This document shows positions 58,064 to 64,000 of a stretch of 64,000 nucleotides of DNA, piece after piece. Under the pieces are notes generated by a model that was not told where the DNA came from, searched no databases, and saw nothing but the letters and a program-made list of their open reading frames with translations. How positions within the stretch are numbered: position 1 is the first letter of the stretch; every line of letters starts with the position of its first letter. The position numbers and the translations under genes are program-made. The DNA lies in NCBI RefSeq assembly GCF_000368565.1, contig NZ_KB849543.1:581262-645261 (forward strand), written 5' to 3'. Origin of the DNA: Acinetobacter gerneri DSM 14967 = CIP 107464 = MTCC 9824. Lineage in GTDB: Bacteria; Pseudomonadota; Gammaproteobacteria; Pseudomonadales; Moraxellaceae.

Positions 58064-60177
58064 GTCAGTCTTTTCATTATCAACCTTGGCTGCAAGCGGT
58101 CATGATCGTCGCTAAACATTATCGTATCGAGGCTTCTATAGAAAGCGTACGCTTACAGTTAGATTGGAATCAAAATCAAAGTGTTGAAGATGTCATGTTT
58201 TTGATCTGCCGACAGTTAGGTTTGAAGTTTCGTAAAGTCGATTTTTCAGTTGATGTGATCAATCCTTGGCGTTTGCCAATCATTCTTGAGTTTCAGGACG
58301 GTCAAATTGGAGTAGTAGAAAAAGCGGATAGTCACGGCAATATCAGTATTCAGTTGAGTGGGGAGCAAGGGCTTGCCCAAGCTTTTCATTTAGATGAGTT
58401 GAAAAGTCTCATTCAATCCGTTTATATCGTACGGCCAGAAATATCGGTTCCTGATGCGAGGGTAGATGAATATATAAAGCCTTATGAGGAAAGCTGGTTT
58501 TGGTCAATTGTTTTAAATGATTGGAAACGCTATTTCGACATTATGCTTGCGTCATTTATTGCCAATATTTTGGCTTTGTCCACGATTGTATTTTCTATGC
58601 AGGTGTATGACCGTGTCGTACCCGCACAATCGATACCAACATTGTGGGTACTGGCTGCAGGGGTTCTTATTGCTGCAACATTCGAATTTTTACTGCGAGT
58701 TTCACGTATTTATTTATCAGATATTATCGGAAAGCGCGCTGATTTGAGAATTTCAGATCGTGTATTTGGGCATGCCTTGCGGATTAAAAATAATGAACGC
58801 TCAAAATCTACGGGCACATTTATTTCACAGATTCGTGAGTTAGAAGGTGTTCGAGAATTAGTCACGTCTACTACGATTAGTGCAATTGCAGATTTGCCAT
58901 TTTTCTTTTTGTTTCTGGTGATTTTTTGGCTTATTGGTGGAAATCTTTTTTGGGTCATGTTGTTGGTTGTGCCATTGATGATTATTCCAGGATTATTGGC
59001 TCAGAAAAGGTTGGCAAATTTGGCGCAGGAAGGCATGCGTGAATCTTCAATTCGTAATGCGATATTAGTTGAAGCTGTGCAGGGCATTGAAGACATCAAA
59101 TTACTCAGAGCTGAATCGAGATTTCAAAACCAATGGAATCACATGAATGAAGTGTCAGCAAGTATCGGCATGCAACAACGGAAAATCGTTGGTGTATTGA
59201 CTGCATGGACACAGAAAATCCAAGGTCTAACCTTTGCAGTCGTAGTTTTAGTTGGGTGTTTTGCTGTGATGAAAGGGGATATGACCACGGGTGCCTTGGT
59301 GGCTTGCTCGATTCTATCATCACGAATGCTTGCACCTATTTCACAGCTCATAGGGGTTTTAGGGCGTTTACAACAAGCCAAAGTTGCAAAAACAAGTTTG
59401 GATGAATTGATGAAGAAATCAGTCGATCAACCTGATCATATGCATTTGATTCACAAGGCTGTGATGTATGGAAATTATGAGTTTAAAGGTGTTTTGTTTC
59501 AATACACAGAGGAAGATACCAAACCGACTTTAGTCATTCCGAATCTCAAAATAAAAGCTGGGGAAAAGATCGCAATTTTAGGGCGAAATGGCGCAGGAAA
59601 ATCAACCTTGTTACAGCTTCTTTCGGCGATGCAAATGCCACTTAAAGGTCAAGTCAATCTAGATGGCATAGACATCGGTTTACTTGATCCTGCCGATATA
59701 CGACGGGACATGGGATTGTTAAATCAAAACGCACATTTATTTTTTGGAACAATCCGTGAAAATGTCATGTTGGGTGCGCCTTTAGCAACGGATGATGATG
59801 TTTTAAAAGCACTGAAAATGACAGGTGCTTTACGCATCGTGGAAGAAAAAAAAGAAGGGCTAGACCATTTGGTTTTAGAGGGTGGAATCGGCTTTTCAGG
59901 TGGACAACGGCAGGCTTTGTTATTGGCAAGACTGCTGATATGTGAACCTAACATTCTTTTATTGGATGAGCCTACAGCCGCAATAGATGATGTCAGTGAA
60001 AAGCAGTTAATTGAGCAGTTGAAATCATGGTTAGGTCATCGAACTTTGGTGGTTGCAACACATCGTCGAGCTTTATTGGAATTGGTTGATCGAATCATCG
60101 TGATGAATGATGGAAAAATTGTGGCAGATGGAACACGTGATCAGATTTTAAATCAATTTTCATCATCTTCAACATAA
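58060..60177 (+). CDS. Type I secretion ABC transporter, LapB-like, with degenerate C39 domain
   Basis: 705 residues. An N-terminal C39-like domain (1-130) lacks the catalytic cysteine at the expected position, as in RTX/Lap exporters, where it binds rather than cleaves the substrate. Six membrane helices (about 150-430) follow. The ATPase has Walker A GRNGAGKST (508-516), signature FSGGQRQ (about 613) and Walker B LLLDEPTAAIDD. It powers export of the adhesin through the HlyD-like adaptor and TolC-like channel. Confidence 0.92.
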   Translation: MSQSFHYQPWLQAVMIVAKHYRIEASIESVRLQLDWNQNQSVEDVMFLICRQLGLKFRKVDFSVDVINPWRLPIILEFQDGQIGVVEKADSHGNISIQLSGEQGLAQAFHLDELKSLIQSVYIVRPEISVPDARVDEYIKPYEESWFWSIVLNDWKRYFDIMLASFIANILALSTIVFSMQVYDRVVPAQSIPTLWVLAAGVLIAATFEFLLRVSRIYLSDIIGKRADLRISDRVFGHALRIKNNERSKSTGTFISQIRELEGVRELVTSTTISAIADLPFFFLFLVIFWLIGGNLFWVMLLVVPLMIIPGLLAQKRLANLAQEGMRESSIRNAILVEAVQGIEDIKLLRAESRFQNQWNHMNEVSASIGMQQRKIVGVLTAWTQKIQGLTFAVVVLVGCFAVMKGDMTTGALVACSILSSRMLAPISQLIGVLGRLQQAKVAKTSLDELMKKSVDQPDHMHLIHKAVMYGNYEFKGVLFQYTEEDTKPTLVIPNLKIKAGEKIAILGRNGAGKSTLLQLLSAMQMPLKGQVNLDGIDIGLLDPADIRRDMGLLNQNAHLFFGTIRENVMLGAPLATDDDVLKALKMTGALRIVEEKKEGLDHLVLEGGIGFSGGQRQALLLARLLICEPNILLLDEPTAAIDDVSEKQLIEQLKSWLGHRTLVVATHRRALLELVDRIIVMNDGKIVADGTRDQILNQFSSSST

Positions 60178-60805
60178 GGCAACCCACATGAATTTGACAA
60201 AAAAATCACAAGAATATACTTCAGCAACACCCTACAAAGATCCACGTTTGCCTCGTGTTAGTTTGGTGATTTGGATCATTGCAGGCGGATTATTGGTTCT
60301 ACTGATTTGGGCGCGCTTTTTTATGCTTGCAGAAGTTTCAACAGGTACAGGTAAAGTTATTCCTTCATCAAAAGAACAGATGATTCAGTCTTTAGAAGGT
60401 GGGATTTTGACAAAATTAGAGGTTAAAGAAGGTGATATTGTTGAAAAAAATCAAATATTGGCTCAGCTCGATTTAACTCGATTTGCTTCAGATGTGGGTG
60501 AATCACAATCCTTACTGATATCCGCACAAGCTACCGCGGCACGTTTGCAAGCTGAAGTCAGTGGAACTACTTTGGATTTTCCTGAAAATGTCAAAAATAT
60601 ACAGCAATTAGTACAGCAAGAGACTGCACTCTATCATTCACGACGTATGAATCTTGAGGATTCTTTGGCTGGACTCCGTCAGGCATTGTACTTGGTTGAA
60701 CAAGAATTACGAATGACTGAACCTTTGGTTGCCAAAGGAGCTGCAAGTGAGGTTGAGGTTTTACGCCTAAAACGTGGTGCAAATGATCTTAAAAATCAAA
60801 TGAAT

Positions 60806-62286
60806 TGTTATTCACCAATTAAAATGTCTATGCGAAAAACCATTTAAAATGTCCTGTTTTTAACTACAAGAGTCAAGTACAGGATTCAACTTTCTTTGTT
60901 TAATAATATTTTTCTGAGCTCTACGACTCGGCATACTTTTCTTGAGACGGGAACGTTTATTCTGTTTCTCCAATTCCTCATGTTGCTGCTGGATATGGGC
61001 CAGGACCGAACCTAATCTTTTATTCTCAACCACATCATTCTGCTGTAGTCCAGCCAGTTTATTGAAGACTCTATAGTTGATCTTCCGTCCTTCATGCATG
61101 ATTGCCACAGTACCATCCGGGTACTCCAGAAATGAAATGTATTGCCCAACAAGCTTATGATTCAGCTCTGTCGGTTCAAGCATATAAATACACTTGTCAT
61201 AGGTCAGGGTCAGATTCTTGGTGACCTTACGCGGTTCCTGCCAGGTAAAAATATCATCCAGTTCAAGATCAGATTCGGTTAATGGCCGATGCAGGTTCTT
61301 TGAGTTTCGCGCACATTTGGCGAACTTCTGATTGAACTGCTCAATAAAGCAGGGTAACCATATATTGGCCTCTGCAATCGAACCGATGCCTTCCAGGCGC
61401 ATCTCTTTGATCAGACGGTCCTGAAGGGTTCTGTTGGCACGTTCCACACGACCTTTGGCTTGGGGTGAGTTGGCAAAGATAATATCGATGTTCAAATTAT
61501 TCAGAATCCGCCCAAATTGCGTAATCTGGCTGTCTTGCCTGGATTTTTTATTAACTCTGAATACCGAATGCTTGTCGCTATAAAAGGCTAGAGGTTTGCC
61601 GTATTGTTCAATGTAGGCTCGGGTTGAAAGCATGTAGTCAAAGGTCGTTTCAGCCTCACAAAAGCGCAGATGCAACAGCTTTCCAGTAGCATCATCGATA
61701 TAAACCAACAAGCAGCATTTTGCAGCTCGACCTTCAAACCAGTCATGATATGAGCCATCAATTTGGATCAGTTCACCGAAGCAATCCCGGTTATAACGTG
61801 GCTGATATGGACGCTTCAGGCGCTTGGATCGCGGAATCCACAGGTCATTGGCCGTCATCCAGCGCCGAAGCGTTTCTACCGGGATATTCAGGTCAAACAT
61901 GCTGCTGAGCTTCTCATGCGCCAAGGTGGGTCCAAAGCCCAGCAAATGTTCAGCAATAATGGAAAGGCACTTTGATTTTAACAAGTCATCATGGCGACGA
62001 TGGCCAGGTTGACCACGACTGGCATGTGCCATACCTGAGACACCATCTTGATTGAGCTTCTGCAATAACCGGGTAATTTGACGGGTGGAAAGATTTAGGA
62101 TTTCAGCAGCACGGACCTGGGTAATACGATGATCTCGAACGTCTTGCAGAACTGCAAGCCGTTGAATTTCTTTGTCAGACATAGTGATCAGCATCTATAT
62201 TTATATCCAGTCCATGGTGATAAAAACCATCATAAACTAGACATTTTTATTGGTGAGAATATAGACACTTTAAATGGGTTCTAACA
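60806..62286 (-). mobile_element. IS1202-family-like insertion sequence (1481 bp)
   Basis: Ends TGTTA...TAACA; the terminal inverted repeats match at about 19 of 26 positions, including the shared AAA-TGTCTAT core. A 5-bp duplication TGAAT lies at 60801-60805 and 62287-62291, proven by restored HlyD reading frame. TGT/ACA ends, a 5-bp duplication and the transposase type fit the ISAba32-type group of the IS1202 family as I recall it. The element lies antisense to hlyD. Confidence 0.85.
60860..62194 (-). CDS. IS1202/ISNCY-type DDE transposase
   Basis: 444 residues. The N-terminal helix-turn-helix (DVRDHRITQVRAAEILNLSTRQITRLLQKL) is followed by an integrase-like core with the DDE residues in QIDGSYHDWF, FYSDKHSVF and KGRVERANRTLQ. 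A Lys/Arg-rich C-terminal tail ends it. No frameshift or truncation, so it is probably functional. Named ISNCY in older annotation; the IS1202 assignment is by resemblance. Confidence 0.88.
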   Translation of the reverse strand: MLITMSDKEIQRLAVLQDVRDHRITQVRAAEILNLSTRQITRLLQKLNQDGVSGMAHASRGQPGHRRHDDLLKSKCLSIIAEHLLGFGPTLAHEKLSSMFDLNIPVETLRRWMTANDLWIPRSKRLKRPYQPRYNRDCFGELIQIDGSYHDWFEGRAAKCCLLVYIDDATGKLLHLRFCEAETTFDYMLSTRAYIEQYGKPLAFYSDKHSVFRVNKKSRQDSQITQFGRILNNLNIDIIFANSPQAKGRVERANRTLQDRLIKEMRLEGIGSIAEANIWLPCFIEQFNQKFAKCARNSKNLHRPLTESDLELDDIFTWQEPRKVTKNLTLTYDKCIYMLEPTELNHKLVGQYISFLEYPDGTVAIMHEGRKINYRVFNKLAGLQQNDVVENKRLGSVLAHIQQQHEELEKQNKRSRLKKSMPSRRAQKNIIKQRKLNPVLDSCS

Positions 62287-62291
62287 TGAAT

Positions 62292-62319
62292 GATGTCAAT
62301 AATCAATATTATGTTAAAG
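62292..62319 (+). other. dif-like (XerC/XerD) sequence next to the IS insertion point
   Basis: GATGTCAATAA-TCAATA-TTATGTTAAAG. The right half matches the XerD half-site consensus TTATGTTAAAT at 10 of 11 positions; the 6-nt spacer is correct; the left half is weak (about 5 of 11 to ATTTCGTATAA) but ends in ATAA. The IS lies exactly 5 bp (its duplication) from the XerC-like end. The segment is also coding sequence of hlyD, so it is a chance or cryptic target, not a true dif. Confidence 0.5.
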
Positions 62320-62871
62320 CACGAGAGGAACTTTCAAAAGTCAATACAGATATACAAAGACAACAACAAGTGATTAAAGGACGTTCGGATACTTTAAATC
62401 GGGCGGTGTTTAAAGCACCTGTTCGGGGCGTAGTGAAGGAAATAGAGGTCACCACTTTGGGTGGAATTATTCCACAAAATGGCAAACTAATGACGATCGT
62501 ACCACTCGATGAAAAATTGTTGATTGAAGCGCGTATTTCTCCGAGAGATATTGCGTTTATCCATCCAAATCAAGATGCTTTAGTCAAAATTACGGCTTAT
62601 GACTATGCGATTTATGGTGGATTGGAAGGACAAGTGACTATTATTTCACCCGATACGATAAGGGATGAAGTGAAACCTGATCAGTATTATTATCGAGTAT
62701 ATATACGGACAAAATCAGATAAGCTTTATAATAAAGAAGGAAGGGGATTTAGTATTACACCGGGAATGATGGCAACGGTTGATATTCGAACTGGAAATAA
62801 AACGGTCTTGGATTATTTGATTAAACCGTTCAATAAAGCGAAAGAAGCACTTAGAGAAAGGTGAGATATTT

Positions 62872-62897
62872 TAAACCCTGATAAATCAGGGTTTTTT
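62872..62897 (+). terminator. Terminator after the HlyD-like gene
   Basis: AACCCTGAT / ATCAGGGTT with a 2-nt loop plus flanking A, followed by TTTTT. It separates the secretion genes from the adhesin transcript. Confidence 0.88.
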
Positions 62898-63176
62898 GTG
62901 GGTTAAATTAAAATACATGTCATTATTTATCATTGTTTAAATGCATATTATAAAACAGGTTGTTTATTTATTATTGTTATTTTTACTTGTTAATAAACAA
63001 TAATTTAATTTATTTTTATGTGAATATTGGTTATTTAAAAATTCAATAATAATCTTTTATGTACTTAATTATGAGTTGTTTTGAATTGGATATTTCATGT
63101 GCGTACTATTGGGTTTGGTACTTGGCTTTAAAATAAGCCGTATTATTTTATGGGTATGTTCTGGAGCAATAAACAT

Positions 63177-64000
63177 ATGACTCATATTCAAGTGATTTCT
63201 AAAGAAGCACATAAAATATTGAATCAAGTTGATGGTGATAATATTTCATTATCTAGACCCTCTGTTGTTATATTAAAAGTTGATAGAAATAATGTAAAAA
63301 AAATTGAAAAAATTGGTCATGATGCATTAATAACACTAGATTCTGGTGAGAAAATTATTATTAATCAATTTTTTAATGATGGAACTTATCATAGTGAAAA
63401 TAGCCTAGTTTTTGACGATGGTGAAAGTAAATTAATTTGGGTGCAATTTACTGATGAAAATGGGGCACTATTAGAAAATATTACATATAACTATATTGAT
63501 AGTATTGATCCTTTACTCTATCAAGATGATGGTACTGCAAGTCCTTTGGCTTGGGCTTTTATCCCGACCGCTGCGGCTGGGATACTATGGTGGGCGAATG
63601 ATAGTGACAATGATTATGTTGCAGTAGCTCCACCCGCAAAGCCCGCAACACCTGAAGGCTTTATCGATAATGAAGGCGATAAAACAGGTATTTTCCCAGG
63701 TGGAACCGAAACCGATGACACCACTCCGGGTATTATCATTGGTCCAATTGAAGATGGTGAAATACCGAAACTGATCGTTGATGGTCAGGAAGTCGAATCT
63801 GTATATGATCCAGATACAGGGACATTGACCCCAGTCAATCCTTTACCTGAGGGTGAACATGAGATTGGCTTTACGGTAACTGATCCAAAAGGTAATGAAA
63901 GTGAAGTGAGTGATCCGATTATTGTGATTGTGGATACCACACCTCCTGCTAAACCTACAGCACCAGAAAGCTTTGTGGATAATGAAGGAAAGCAAACAGG
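63177..64000 (+). CDS. Large Bap-type adhesin with Ig-like repeats, 5' end (runs off the window)
   Basis: The frame is open from the ATG at 63177 (GGAG at 63163-63166; in-frame ATGs at 63150 and 63156 lack one) to the window end, 274 codons. The N-terminal 120 residues resemble the BapA prefix domain, followed by a hydrophobic stretch (LAWAFIPTAAAGILWWA) that may act as a retention plug in the TolC channel, as in LapA-type adhesins. Ig-like repeats begin near codon 154: AKPATPEGFIDNEGDKTG recurs as AKPTAPESFVDNEGKQTG exactly 312 nt (104 codons) on. The surface protein would mediate biofilm attachment. No signal peptide, as expected for a type I substrate. Confidence 0.88.
   Translation, partial: MTHIQVISKEAHKILNQVDGDNISLSRPSVVILKVDRNNVKKIEKIGHDALITLDSGEKIIINQFFNDGTYHSENSLVFDDGESKLIWVQFTDENGALLENITYNYIDSIDPLLYQDDGTASPLAWAFIPTAAAGILWWANDSDNDYVAVAPPAKPATPEGFIDNEGDKTGIFPGGTETDDTTPGIIIGPIEDGEIPKLIVDGQEVESVYDPDTGTLTPVNPLPEGEHEIGFTVTDPKGNESEVSDPIIVIVDTTPPAKPTAPESFVDNEGKQT

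Larger units (their letters stand above)
60188..62864 (+). pseudogene. HlyD-like membrane fusion protein gene split by an IS1202-like element
   Basis: Residues 1-206 are encoded at 60188-60805 (N-terminal helix at about 36-55, lipoyl-like half, coiled coil) and the rest at 62292-62864 (second coiled coil end, ARISPRDIAFIHPNQDALVKITAYDYAIYGG and the C-terminal GYSIT-type PGMMATVDI). Removing the IS and one TGAAT copy gives an in-frame protein of 396 residues, normal for LapC/HlyD of this system. In the present state the N-terminal piece ends 14 residues into the IS. A product restarting at 62274 would lack the membrane anchor, so the export complex should fail. Confidence 0.92.

Overview
The window is bacterial chromosome from an AT-rich gammaproteobacterium, most likely an Acinetobacter species. 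The evidence is gene content and order (pabC-mltG-tmk; nadB/mucD/lepA-lepB-rnc-era-recO-pdxJ-miaE; obgE-proB; uvrB; a long GAPDH-type enzyme), low-GC codon use, and a Bap-type adhesin with its own type I secretion genes. I recognise families by reading only; no database search was run.

Layout. 1-2.9 kb: the 5' end of a sulfate-binding protein gene, then pabC-mltG-tmk. 3.0-4.1 kb: IS30-family copy A. 4.2-10.4 kb: thioesterase, AraC regulator, nadB, mucD, a second thioesterase and a MITE-like palindromic element. 10.8-18.1 kb: lepA, lepB, a DUF4845 gene, rnc, era, a small lipoprotein gene, recO, pdxJ and miaE. 18.2-19.7 kb: a lipoprotein gene split by an identical IS30 copy B. 20-29.6 kb: assorted metabolic and hypothetical genes, one tRNA-Asn, a thioesterase gene with a nonsense mutation, aspartate aminotransferase, a 59-residue gene and a diguanylate cyclase. 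29.8-43.5 kb: uvrB, lipocalin, permease, GAPDH, a pair of unknown beta-repeat membrane proteins, a quinone reductase/HxlR pair, a prfH pair, obgE, a second MITE-like element and proB.

43.8-52.3 kb is the most distinctive accessory region. A PrpR-like sigma54 activator diverges from a catabolic cluster: outer-membrane channel, SnoaL-like protein, class III CoA-transferase, HMG-CoA-lyase-like enzyme, VOC protein and alpha/beta hydrolase. Two good -24/-12 promoters each lie downstream of clustered TGTTTCA/TGAAACA motifs. This reads as one regulon for import, hydrolysis, CoA activation and C-C cleavage of an unidentified, probably branched, acid or ester.

52.4-55.6 kb holds a HAD phosphatase, a DUF1615 lipoprotein and an AraC regulator. 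After 0.9 kb of very AT-rich non-coding DNA, 56.5-64 kb encodes a type I secretion system (TolC-like, LapB-like ABC, HlyD-like) followed by a large Ig-repeat adhesin that runs off the window. The HlyD-like gene is split by an IS1202-like element with a 5-bp target duplication, next to a sequence resembling a XerC/XerD dif site, so secretion of the adhesin is probably broken in this isolate.
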